Position numbers and translations under genes: made by a program
In this document: piece after piece, positions 8,483-16,285 of the stretch
Position numbering within the stretch: the stretch's first letter is position 1
Layout: each line of letters opens with the position of its first letter
Source: Calothrix brevissima NIES-22
GTDB lineage: Bacteria; Cyanobacteriota; Cyanobacteriia; Cyanobacteriales; Nostocaceae
Length of the DNA: 64,000 bases
Assembly: GCF_002367995.1 (NCBI RefSeq)
Contig: NZ_AP018207.1
Location: forward strand, 1,364,001-1,428,000
Reading direction: 5' to 3'
Notes under the pieces: model-generated
Databases searched by the model: none
What the model saw: the letters and a program-made list of their open reading frames with translations, nothing else
What the model was told of the DNA's origin: nothing

Positions 8483-9181
8483 TATCTATTCCCTCATTTA
8501 ATATCAGGTAGATGGCAAAAGGTAAGGGACAGAAAAAGAAGAGTTTTAAAATATTTATGTGGGCTTTTTGCAGAATTAATATGAAACATTACCAAATGTT
8601 TAATTTGGTTAAATAAAAATATCATGCAAAATAGATGAGAGCTAAACCCTCATTAATTCTAACTTTTATATAAAACATCTCCCTATCGGCAGATTTACCT
8701 AATGCTTTATGCAATAATCTGTCGTTTACTATCAATTTTTGAGTTGAGATTATAAACTATACTCTCCTAGTTTAGATTATAATTTTTACTAACAAGCATC
8801 TACAAGTGTAAAATATTAACTTTTAGGATAATTTTAGAATGTAGTTTTAACTACCCTCTCTAGGGATATTCTGAAAACATCACAATAAATGCGATAGAAT
8901 CCAGACAAATATTGTGCTGAATAAAATCAAAGCTTCAACCTCGCTACCATTGGATTAAATAGTTGTCAATCAATTTTGGATTTTGGATTTTGGATTTTAG
9001 ATTAACCCCATGCATAAATGCAGGGGCTTTAATTAAAAATTGTGGATTTTGGATTTTAGATTTATTCCACGAATTAATTCGGGGGCTTGGAACCCGTTTA
9101 GATTCTTTAAATTTTGAATCTTCAATCCAAAATTTAAAATCTAAAATCTAAAATTCGGTCATTGGTAGGAGGTGAAATTTA
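8483..9181. other. Divergent intergenic region with heptamer-derived repeats
   Basis: An AT-rich 0.7-kb gap between hppD (minus) and the 9182 gene (plus). Bases 8483-8940 show no recognisable element and must contain the hppD promoter. From 8972 there are GGATTTT repeats, a hairpin around CCCCATGCATAAATGCAGGGG-like arms (about 9007-9027), and an inverted GATTTTAGATTT/AAATCTAAAATC arrangement up to about 9152. A strong AGGAGGTGA ribosome-binding site sits at 9167-9175. Confidence 0.6.
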
Positions 9182-10051
9182 ATGGTTGCATCAGTAAAGG
9201 CGCTGCTGTCGTCGGTTGTGGATTATGCTGGGTTATTTCCGCCTGCAAAATTGGAATTACAGCCAGCAATGGCGAATTATGCTCAATATCAGACAACAGC
9301 TTACAGTTGGATGTTAGGTCGGTTTATATTACCAATTTCTCGTTTGCAGGAATTTGAACAGCTTTTACCTGATTATCCAGCACAATGGCTACTCAGCATA
9401 ATTATGACTGGAGATGTGCAAAAAGCGATCGCTATTTTAAACTCACTCAACAATCCCAAAATTGCGATCGCCTCTTTAGAATTTCCCCCCCTTCCAGCAA
9501 CAGAAATCAAAAATATCCTTCCCTTAATTCCTCCTGATGTAGAATCATTCTTTGAAATTCCCTTTAACAGCGACTTACAAAGCTATTTACCCTTATTGCG
9601 ACATCCTCGCGCAGCCGCTAAAATCCGTACTGGCGGCGTCACAGTTGATGCTTTCCCTAACTTTGCGCAACTTTACCAAAGTATCTTCGCCTTTGCACAA
9701 GCGCAAATTCCCTTTAAAGCCACCGCCGGACTGCATCATCCATTACTCAGTAAACATCCTGTAACCAGCGAACCAAATAGCCCAATCGCCCTGATGCAAG
9801 GCTTTTTAAATGTCGCCGTTTTAGCCGCACTAATTTATCAGCAAAAAATCACACCAGAAATCGCCGTAGAAATACTACAAGAAACATCTGCCGATAACTT
9901 TCACTTTACAAGCGATCGCCTTTCCTGGAAAAATTACCAACTAAATATTGCAGAAATAAAGTCAGCCAGAACCCAATTCTTTCGTTCCTTCGGTTCCTGT
10001 TCATTTCAAGAACCAATAGATGACCTAAAAGAACTCAAATTATTAACTTAA
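9182..10051 (+). CDS. Conserved protein of unknown function, linked to tyrosine catabolism genes
   Basis: 289 residues, no signal peptide or membrane span. Strikingly motif-like stretches are VDYAGLFPPA near the N-terminus, KIRTGGVTVDAFP and KATAGLHHP in the middle, and FGSCSFQEP at the C-terminus; alternating strand/helix character suggests an alpha/beta (possibly TIM-barrel) enzyme, but I cannot name a family. The start is well set: AGGAGGTGA at 9167-9175, 6 bases before ATG. It is divergent from hppD and convergent with the radical SAM gene. The steps after homogentisate dioxygenase (maleylacetoacetate isomerase, fumarylacetoacetase) are otherwise absent from the window, so a role there is conceivable but only inferred from position. 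Confidence 0.6.
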   Translation: MVASVKALLSSVVDYAGLFPPAKLELQPAMANYAQYQTTAYSWMLGRFILPISRLQEFEQLLPDYPAQWLLSIIMTGDVQKAIAILNSLNNPKIAIASLEFPPLPATEIKNILPLIPPDVESFFEIPFNSDLQSYLPLLRHPRAAAKIRTGGVTVDAFPNFAQLYQSIFAFAQAQIPFKATAGLHHPLLSKHPVTSEPNSPIALMQGFLNVAVLAALIYQQKITPEIAVEILQETSADNFHFTSDRLSWKNYQLNIAEIKSARTQFFRSFGSCSFQEPIDDLKELKLLT

Positions 10052-10106
10052 AATCTTAATACTATTTCTTTATCAAACTGCGCCAAATGCTCTTAACCCC
10101 TTATTT

Positions 10107-10131
10107 CTTGGCGTACTTGGCGTCTTGGCGG
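10107..10131. repeat. CTTGGCG-type short repeat
   Basis: CTTGGCGTACTTGGCGTCTT-like units, related to those inside the element at 2387-2477 and at 50376-50399, lie in the convergent gap. Confidence 0.6.
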
Positions 10132-10210
10132 TTTAAATAAATAAATGCTCCCACACCGAGCATGGAAGCAATTTAGATTGAGTTAATTTTAATACCCAAA
10201 AGAAAATTGT

Positions 10211-11815
10211 TCAGTTCACACTTTCTAACACAATCTTAGAGTCATTCGAGGAAGCCGTACTCACCATCGCTGAATATTCCCCGTTATAGTTAGTAAATTC
10301 CGCCGGCGCTTTGCGAATATTAGACAAACGAATTTGCCAATCAGAAACCTGCTCGTAAGTAAGATGACGAGTATTAGAAGTAGTCGTCCATACCCCCCAA
10401 AGACAAGTATCTTCAAACTGAAGCATTCCTGTTTTCCGTAAATTAAAAGACTGAGGAGTTCCAGGTAAGGGAATAATACTGTAACAAGAAGTTTGAAATT
10501 CCAACTTGGGATTAATCTTTACCAATTCATCCACCAGTTCCGTAATTGCTTCCTCCAGACGTAGCAAGTCCTCATGGTCATCATCAGGTAGCCCAATAAT
10601 AATGCCATAAGTCACCACAGGTACACCAGTTCTGACTACAGCTTTCATCAATTCACAATGCTCTTGCCAAGGTACCAGCTTTTTGTACGCTTCTCGTCCA
10701 AAAACCGGACGTTCAGCCGGAATATAAGCCAAAGGACAACCCACTTTACCATCCCAGCCAAACAAAGCTTCAATCAGTTCTTCATCCGGTCTCAGGTCAG
10801 TGCTATCATAGTTGCGCCCAGCACCAAGAGTAGTTTTCCGCAGTTCCAAACCATTCGGCCACATGAGAGTGATTCCCATTTCCCGCGCACCATTGGTAAT
10901 TGCGAGGATTTCTTCTCTTCCTCCGGGAAACAGTACGCGAGCGAGGAATTGATCGGAACCGATATTAATTGAACGCGCCCCCACCTGTTTCTGAATCTCT
11001 AACCATTTTAGGGATGTTTCTGGCGACATTCTGCGAAAACCAGTACCATAGGTAGGTGTCATGCAAAAATCGCAGGTGCGATCGCATCCAATATCTGCAA
11101 CCAAAGAACCAACGGGTACAAATCCCTGCACATTGGGAAGCGTTCCTAAACATTCCTGCGCCACTTCCAATGAAGGTAGCGCCCACTCATCGGGACTTTT
11201 GGCTTTAGTTTTTCGCGCATACTGTTTACCATCTGCGAGAATCACCCCTGTGAGTTCTTCCCGTGGAGTTTTTCCCAATACATAATCGAAAATCGCCCAA
11301 TTTGCGCCCCCGGATTTATCTTGAACCACTGCGGTTGCGCCAGCTTTAAAGTAATGCTGCGGTTCTGCTAGCGCATCCGAACCACCCACGACAATCGGGC
11401 GATCGCCTTTTGCTAAATGCTCAATCAGCATACAACTGACTTGACGATCTTGGGAGAAATTGACTGTAATACCCCAAGCATCGTAAGCTTCCGGGTCAAG
11501 AGTAGAAATTTTACCACCAACGTAAGTTTTCCGCAGTGTCATTCCTTTCCAGTCAATCTCGCCAAAGTCTTCGCTATAATTGTCATCTCTGAGGTTGACT
11601 AAGCGCGCATCAAATCCACCTGCTTGTAAATCAGCAATCAAAACTTGCTTGCTAATTAAAGAACGATGTCTATATAAAGAAGTCCAATTTTTACCGGCTG
11701 CATCGTATAATCCCGTAGCTGGCGGTTCAATCAATCCAATAGTGGGACGCTTTTTGTTTGCCATAGTTGAGGTTGCAGAATGAGAGATAAACGCAGAGTT
11801 ATTTTGCTGTGTCAT
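10211..11815 (-). CDS. B12-binding-type radical SAM protein
   Basis: 534 residues. The N-terminal part (from about residue 20: RPTIGLIEPPATGLYD..., then IVVGGSDALAEP) resembles a cobalamin-binding Rossmann domain. The radical SAM CxxxCxxC cluster motif is C244-C248-C251 (GCDRTCDFC), followed by a TIM-barrel-type region with VVTYGIIIGLPDDDHED, the kind of segment seen in BchE-like methyltransferases and cyclases. The substrate is unknown; I cannot assign a pathway. ATG at 11815 is preferred (AAGAG 8 bases upstream); GTG at 11824 would add three residues. Convergent with the 9182 gene. Confidence 0.8.
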   Translation of the reverse strand: MTQQNNSAFISHSATSTMANKKRPTIGLIEPPATGLYDAAGKNWTSLYRHRSLISKQVLIADLQAGGFDARLVNLRDDNYSEDFGEIDWKGMTLRKTYVGGKISTLDPEAYDAWGITVNFSQDRQVSCMLIEHLAKGDRPIVVGGSDALAEPQHYFKAGATAVVQDKSGGANWAIFDYVLGKTPREELTGVILADGKQYARKTKAKSPDEWALPSLEVAQECLGTLPNVQGFVPVGSLVADIGCDRTCDFCMTPTYGTGFRRMSPETSLKWLEIQKQVGARSINIGSDQFLARVLFPGGREEILAITNGAREMGITLMWPNGLELRKTTLGAGRNYDSTDLRPDEELIEALFGWDGKVGCPLAYIPAERPVFGREAYKKLVPWQEHCELMKAVVRTGVPVVTYGIIIGLPDDDHEDLLRLEEAITELVDELVKINPKLEFQTSCYSIIPLPGTPQSFNLRKTGMLQFEDTCLWGVWTTTSNTRHLTYEQVSDWQIRLSNIRKAPAEFTNYNGEYSAMVSTASSNDSKIVLESVN

Positions 11816-12044
11816 AATTGGCACTCTTGGGCGAAACAGTTTGCGAATTCAATATCCAGGCGATCGCTCAAAATTTCGTTTATTTTTTTACCACAAAAAA
11901 TAGCTTATTATGTGGCTACTAACATAGTAAATTTAAGATTTCGCTGTATAACTTAACATAAGCAAATATAAGATTATAAAAATTTTTTTGTGAGCGAAGT
12001 CTAAACAATTCAGTTACAAGAAATGGCAGCAAAAAAGCTAGGTT

Positions 12045-12145
12045 ATACCAATGGAAAAAAAGAATGGGACAGATTGTAGGGGCACTGGCACTGCCATGCC
12101 CTCGAGAATATTTTGATGTGTCGCAAAGATAATTGAAATTGGTAT
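12045..12145. mobile_element. ATACCAAT-family MITE-like element (copy A)
   Basis: ATACCAAT at 12045-12052 and ATTGGTAT at 12138-12145 bound 101 bp. The interior GTAGGGGCACTGGCACTGCC and TTGATGT stretches recur at 13623-13723 (same orientation) and 36089-36188 (inverted). No coding capacity. Confidence 0.8.
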
Positions 12146-12218
12146 TAGAGTGTGGATAAAATGAATTTTTTAATTTTAGCTTCCTTCTTAGGGAGGATTT
12201 ATCAATAAATTTAAAATG

Positions 12219-12250
12219 AAAAACTCCACCCAGAAGGAGATGGAGTTTTT
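12219..12250. terminator. Bidirectional rho-independent terminator-like hairpin
   Basis: AAAAACTCCA (12219-12228) pairs with TGGAGTTTTT (12241-12250), giving a T-run on both strands. On the minus strand it lies downstream of mazF and could end that transcript; on the plus strand it follows a possible 27-codon ORF start at 12216. Confidence 0.6.
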
Positions 12251-12296
12251 TGGCTATCCCTATCCACCCACGGATGAAGTTTCCCGCCGCTTTCAA

Positions 12297-12443
12297 TAGA
12301 CTTCTTGCATAAATCAAAAGCCCTCACCCTAAATCCCTCTCCCATGCATGGGAGAGGGACTTTAAAAGTTGCTCCCCTTCTCCCAATATTGGGAGAAGGG
12401 GTTGGGGGATGAGGGCAAGTTTTGCATTCGTGCAAGAGGTCTA
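12297..12443. mobile_element. MITE-like element, TAGACTTCTTGCA terminal repeats (copy 2)
   Basis: TAGACTTCTTGCA at 12297-12309 and TGCAAGAGGTCTA at 12431-12443, the same ends as the 7126-7310 element. The core (12320-12416) differs completely: GCCCTCA...TGAGGGC enclosing two hairpins (CCCTCTCCC/GGGAGAGGG and CCCCTTCTCCC/GGGAGAAGGGG). The same kind of core sits inside another element at 36203-36386. Confidence 0.8.
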
Positions 12444-12467
12444 ATGAATATAGCCGTTGAGGTTATG

Positions 12468-12866
12468 CTAGTTACCCAAGCCTAAATGCAATTTCAAAGC
12501 CGCATCAATTAGTATCATCACATCTTCGCTTAAACTAGCTACAACTTCGCTAATAATGCGCTGCTTGGAAATTGTTCTTATTTGCTGTGCTTGTACTTTA
12601 GAAGGCTTTGTTAAGCCACTAATATCTGGATTAAGCAAAACCTCAAAGGGATAAACCCGGCTAACATTAGAAGTTAGAGGTAAAATGGTCACAGTAGTAG
12701 CAGCATTATTACTGATATCATTACTTACTATTAGCACTGGGCGGCGTTTACCCATTTCTGAACCTATCGTAGGACTAAGGTCAGCGTAATAAATATCACC
12801 CTTACGGATTCGGCAGTCGCTACAACGGGGGGAACCCCCGCAACGCGCTGCCTCACCACGTTTCAT
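12468..12866 (-). CDS. mazF: MazF/PemK-type mRNA interferase toxin with an N-terminal insertion
   Basis: 132-residue MazF-family endoribonuclease, toxin of a type II toxin-antitoxin pair. The core reads KGDIYYADLSP, then GKRRPVLIVSND and LTSNVSRVYPFEV, as in PemK/MazF proteins. Family members usually begin MKRGDIYYADL; here MKRG is followed by 19 extra residues (rich in Cys, Arg and Gly) encoded by a palindromic repeat module at about 12801-12857, flanked by TCACC direct repeats, before KGDIYY resumes in the same frame. The ATG overlaps the antitoxin gene by 14 bases, so translation is probably coupled. Whether the extended toxin is active cannot be told. Confidence 0.88.
   Translation of the reverse strand: MKRGEAARCGGSPRCSDCRIRKGDIYYADLSPTIGSEMGKRRPVLIVSNDISNNAATTVTILPLTSNVSRVYPFEVLLNPDISGLTKPSKVQAQQIRTISKQRIISEVVASLSEDVMILIDAALKLHLGLGN
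12801..12857. mobile_element. 57-bp palindromic module inserted in mazF
   Basis: TCACC occurs at 12796-12800 and 12853-12857, 57 bases (19 codons) apart, as expected for an insertion with a 5-bp target duplication. The inserted sequence (mazF sense: GAGGCAGCGCGTTG..., a GGGGGTTCCCCCC palindrome, ...GCGACTGCC) is related to 7221-7266 within the element between hppD and hmgA. Confidence 0.65.
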
Positions 12867-13077
12867 CTGCTAACCCATCTGCTACTGTGATATCCCAATC
12901 GCTGTCAACTTCAGCAGATGCTTGTCGGTAAGCTTCCTCTAATTCGCGGTTTCGGAGTAATTCTAATGCTTCTTCAATCACTTGAGAACGAGATTTACAT
13001 CCTTTATCCAGCTTATAGTTTTCAATAAACTCCACTAAAGACCGTGGTAAGGAGATGGATAGTTTTTCGACATTCAT
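12853..13077 (-). CDS. Ribbon-helix-helix antitoxin, partner of MazF
   Basis: 74-residue protein. The N-terminal MNVEKLSISLPRSLVEFIENY is a CopG/ParD-type ribbon-helix-helix strand and helix, and GCKSRSQVIEEALELL is the second helix. The acidic C-terminal half (EVDSDWDITVADGLADETW) is typical of the toxin-binding tail. The last codons overlap the start of mazF. It should bind DNA upstream of itself and autorepress the pair. No operator palindrome was resolved. Confidence 0.85.
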   Translation of the reverse strand: MNVEKLSISLPRSLVEFIENYKLDKGCKSRSQVIEEALELLRNRELEEAYRQASAEVDSDWDITVADGLADETW

Positions 13078-13326
13078 ATTCCTACCAATTAGTAGTAAAA
13101 ATAATTCATACTAATATAGTAACTGAATCTCAAAGCCCAAAAATGCTTAACCGCAAAGCGGTGAATTAATAACAATTTAATATAAAAATGCATATAATTT
13201 AGCTTGCATAGGCAGTCTTTATCTGTTTAGCTCCAGGCTACTCCTGCGGGCGTTAATGAGCAGCAATAATGCGATCGCACTTTGATGTAATGGGTGCGGA
13301 GTCCCTTGTCTGACACATCACACCTT

Positions 13327-13581
13327 CATATAGATTGCAATCAACACAACATTGACGACAATCAACACAACATTGAAGACAATCAACGCAACATTGACGC
13401 GAATCAACGCAACATTGATTGCAATCAACACAACATTGAAGACAATCAACACAACATTGAAGACAATCAACACAACATTGAAGACAATCAACACAACATT
13501 GAAGACAATCAACACAACATTGAAGACAATCAACACAACATTGATTGCAATCAACACAACATTGAAGCCAATCAAAACGAC
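13327..13581. repeat. 21-bp tandem repeat (about 12 units)
   Basis: About twelve 21-base units of the form AATCAACACAACATTGAAGAC with small variants. Because 21 is a multiple of 3, the array is open in several frames: one plus frame (GTG at 13294 to 13617, 107 codons) reads NQHNIED heptapeptides, while the minus strand reads hydrophobic VFNVVLI repeats. I treat it as a repeat array, not a gene: no ribosome-binding site was seen and the flanks show no coding character. Confidence 0.8.
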
Positions 13582-13622
13582 TTCGAGAATTCGTTATTTA
13601 TAGCAAAGTGCCTTTGATTGCC

Positions 13623-13723
13623 ATACCAATTTTAAAAAAGAATGCCAAACATGGTAGGGGCACTGGCACTGCCATGCCCTCTAGATTATATTGATGTACC
13701 GCAAACAATATTTAAATCAGTAT
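13623..13723. mobile_element. ATACCAAT-family MITE-like element (copy B)
   Basis: Begins ATACCAAT at 13623 and ends with a diverged AAATCAGTAT at 13714-13723. The interior closely matches copy A at 12045-12145. 101 bp. Confidence 0.75.
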
Positions 13724-13818
13724 CATTTTTAACACAATACTAAAAGCGATCGCCCCATCACAAACAATCCCCTACAGAGTTTAAGGTTTTCAACACTAAC
13801 TGAACCCTATTGGCTTTT

Positions 13819-13934
13819 AAGGGAACTTCAAAAAATAAATTATCCCAAATTGTAGGGGCGGGGTTTCCCCACTCCTACGAGTTGCGGGTTTGGTAAGTTA
13901 ATGATTGGAATATTTTTTTATTTAGAAGTCCCTA
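13819..13934. mobile_element. AAGGGA-CTTC-type MITE-like element (copy 1)
   Basis: Starts AAGGGAACTTC (13819-13829) and ends GAAGTCCCT (13925-13933), an imperfect inverted pair. The inner AAAAATAAATTATCC matches the element at 16997-17126. The centre holds a GGGGCGGGGTTTCCCC hairpin. GTCAACC heptamers follow at 13939-13965 and contribute the stop codon of the next gene. Confidence 0.7.
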
Positions 13935-13960
13935 AACAGTCAACCGTCAACCGTCAACCG

Positions 13961-14884
13961 TCAACTACTACCAACCCGTGTCATTTCAAATAATTGCTGG
14001 GCATTCTTACCCAAAAAAGCATCAAACAGTCTAGATTTACCCGGTTCTATTTCTACAAAATAACGCTGGGCAATTTCATAATAAGCATAAGTCCAGGGAA
14101 TCTGAATTTCCGTACCACTGTTATCATCTAACACCGTAACCATTTCCTGAACAGCTTGAGTAGCAGTTTGTCGCAAACCCCAAGCAATATTACCTTCTAT
14201 CTCCGCTTTCATCGGTACACCCAAATTAACTAAACCGCTAACAGTAGCATCAATATCTGGGTATTTTGGTGTATTTTGCCGATTCACATAGCCTGTAAAA
14301 TGGTTAACAGCATAACCATGTAACAATACCCAAGCACCATATTGAGTTACTTCGTTAACTTCTTCCACAACCAAACGTTGCGGAGGTAGCCAAGGACGGG
14401 TAAATATTTTGTGTAATTGTTGAGCAATTATTTCTACGTTGCTATTTTCTAGTAGAGAATCAGTTAGAGAAAATATCAATTCTTCCTGAAATGAAGATAC
14501 TGCTTTTTTAATAAGTTGGACAATTCTCTCCGGTAATTCCTCAACAATTAACTCACTGATAAATAACTTAGGTAAATCAAATTCTGCTTCATGAGGATGA
14601 GTATAATGACGGGCATATAAATGAGTTTCCGGAAATGTATATTCCCCGGCGGCTACGTAACCTAAAGCTGTAGCTAATTGTTCAAGATAGTTAATCCCCA
14701 AGTTAACTAAACCTTTTGGGGTATCAAGGGAAATACGTAAAGACCGCAAAGCAATGTGATCGTTAGCTACAGTCCCACCAGCCGCCGTAATCATTTGCTG
14801 ATAGGTGCGAGCATAACTTACTCTGGCACTATATTCTTGCCACAGTAACGAGTAAAGATGAATAGCAAGTTTGTCATTTGTCAT
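13961..14884 (-). CDS. DUF1338 2-oxoadipate dioxygenase/decarboxylase-like protein (HglS family)
   Basis: 307 residues of the DUF1338/HglS family. Characterised HglS is an Fe(II) enzyme turning 2-oxoadipate into D-2-hydroxyglutarate in lysine degradation. The expected metal ligands are visible: H43 in NDHIALRSL, H195 in NHFTGYVN (spacing close to that of HglS), and a C-terminal Glu, probably E270 in YYEIAQR. It lies 96 bp downstream of a class III aminotransferase on the same strand, a partner able to supply a 2-oxo acid. Start and stop codons both lie within heptamer repeats (the first residues MTND read from TGACAAA units), so no Shine-Dalgarno is present. Family call good; substrate inferred. 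Confidence 0.82.
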   Translation of the reverse strand: MTNDKLAIHLYSLLWQEYSARVSYARTYQQMITAAGGTVANDHIALRSLRISLDTPKGLVNLGINYLEQLATALGYVAAGEYTFPETHLYARHYTHPHEAEFDLPKLFISELIVEELPERIVQLIKKAVSSFQEELIFSLTDSLLENSNVEIIAQQLHKIFTRPWLPPQRLVVEEVNEVTQYGAWVLLHGYAVNHFTGYVNRQNTPKYPDIDATVSGLVNLGVPMKAEIEGNIAWGLRQTATQAVQEMVTVLDDNSGTEIQIPWTYAYYEIAQRYFVEIEPGKSRLFDAFLGKNAQQLFEMTRVGSS

Positions 14885-14996
14885 TTGTCAGTTGTCAGTT
14901 GTCAGTTGTCATTTGTCAGTTGTCATTTGTCCTCCTTGTCTCCCTTGTCTCCCTTGTCTCCCTTCCCCATGCCCTATGCCCTATGCCCTATGCCCT
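14878..14996. repeat. Three successive heptamer-type repeat runs
   Basis: GTCAGTT/GTCATTT units (about 14878-14933), then CCTTGTCTC units (about 14934-14966), then ATGCCCT units (about 14969-14996). They fill the whole spacer between the aminotransferase and the DUF1338 gene and run into the start codon of the latter. Confidence 0.85.
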
Positions 14997-16285
14997 AAAA
15001 TATCTGCGAGAATATCAAGGGCGATTTGAATTTGGTTGCTATCAATTATTAATGGTGGACAAAAACGAATTGCGGCTTTACCACAACCAAGTAATAATAA
15101 ACCGCGTAAGAAGGCTTCTTGAATTATGCGATCGCGCATTTTCCGCTCAAGGTTACCTTCTTCATCTATTAAATCTACCGCTACCATTAAGCCTTTACCT
15201 CGCGGTAGGGAGACGCTGGGAAATTTCTCATGTAATTGCGTTAACCCAGCTTGTAATAACTCTCCCATCTCTAAAGCGTTGCTTATTAAACCATCTTCTA
15301 ACAGTCGCAGGGTAGCAATACCAGCAACGCAAGCTACAGGATTACCCCCAAATGTGGTAGCGTGGGCACCAGGAGGCCAAGTCATTAATTCTGGACGAGA
15401 AAGGATTGCACCTAAGGGTAAACCGCTAGCGATACCTTTAGCTGTGGTAATAATATCTGGCATGACGCCCCAATGCTCAATGGCAAATAACTTACCAGTG
15501 CGCCCCATACCAGATTGCACTTCATCAACTACCATTAAGATGCCATAGCGATCGCATATATTGCGAATTCTTTCTAAAAAACCTGACTCTGGAACAATAT
15601 AACCGCCTTCCCCTTGAATTGGTTCTACAACAATGGCGGCGATTTCCTCAGGTGGTAATAAAGTCGGGAATAGCTGTTTTTCTAGATAATCTAAGCTAGC
15701 GTGAGTACCGTAGGGAATATGTGTTACTCCCGGTACAAAAGGCCCAAAATTAGCTCTTTGCACTGCTTTAGAACCAGTCAAAGACATTGCGCCATAGGTA
15801 CGCCCGTGAAATGCACCTAAAAAAGCAACGATGTGCGATCGCTTAGTGTAATATCGAGCTAGTTTAATTGCCCCTTCGTTAGATTCCGCCCCTGAGTTAG
15901 TAAAAAATACCCGCGCACCTTGGGGAAATGGGGCGCGAACCGCTAATTTTTCCGCCAGTTCTACCATCGGTTCATAATAAAAATCAGTCCCCGACATGTG
16001 TAAAAGTTGGGTTGATTGGGCTTGAATTGCAGCTACAACTTCTGGGTGGGCGTGTCCGGTGTTGGTAACAGCGATACCTGCTGTCATATCTAAGAAAACA
16101 TTGCCATCAACGTCTTCCACCATACAACCTTCACCCCTAGCGACGACTAAGGGATAATCTCTAGTGTAAGAAGGAGAAGTGACATTGCGATCGCGTTCTA
16201 TAATTGCTTGAGCACGCGGCCCTGGTAAAGCAGTCACCAAGTTAGGTATGCGCGGTAAACCCAAATTAACAGAGATACTTAACAT
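14981..16285 (-). CDS. Class III PLP-dependent aminotransferase (acetylornithine/GABA aminotransferase family)
   Basis: 434-residue fold-type I aminotransferase with its full signature: the PLP-phosphate contact region TNSGAESNEGAIKLAR, FHGRTYGAMSLTGS, EPIQGEGG, the cofactor aspartate in VVDEVQSGMGRTG and the Schiff-base lysine K283 in TTAKGIASGLPLGA. This subfamily moves omega- or alpha-amino groups (ornithine, GABA, 2-aminoadipate); the sequence alone does not choose. Pairing with the DUF1338 gene favours 2-aminoadipate to 2-oxoadipate. The 5' side opens on a 1-kb intergenic region. The last residues overlap the ATGCCCT repeat run. Confidence 0.9.
   Translation of the reverse strand: MLSISVNLGLPRIPNLVTALPGPRAQAIIERDRNVTSPSYTRDYPLVVARGEGCMVEDVDGNVFLDMTAGIAVTNTGHAHPEVVAAIQAQSTQLLHMSGTDFYYEPMVELAEKLAVRAPFPQGARVFFTNSGAESNEGAIKLARYYTKRSHIVAFLGAFHGRTYGAMSLTGSKAVQRANFGPFVPGVTHIPYGTHASLDYLEKQLFPTLLPPEEIAAIVVEPIQGEGGYIVPESGFLERIRNICDRYGILMVVDEVQSGMGRTGKLFAIEHWGVMPDIITTAKGIASGLPLGAILSRPELMTWPPGAHATTFGGNPVACVAGIATLRLLEDGLISNALEMGELLQAGLTQLHEKFPSVSLPRGKGLMVAVDLIDEEGNLERKMRDRIIQEAFLRGLLLLGCGKAAIRFCPPLIIDSNQIQIALDILADILGHRA

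Noticed and set aside
11919-12317. 132-codon minus-strand frame
   Set aside because: It crosses a MITE-like element and a terminator hairpin, has no ribosome-binding site and no protein-like motifs.
12211-12435. Minus-strand frame with Pro/Gly-rich peptide
   Set aside because: It reads through the MITE-like element at 12297-12443; the peptide comes from the GAGGG hairpins.
13327-13581. CRISPR-like array
   Set aside because: The 21-bp units are contiguous with no unique spacers, so this is a tandem repeat.
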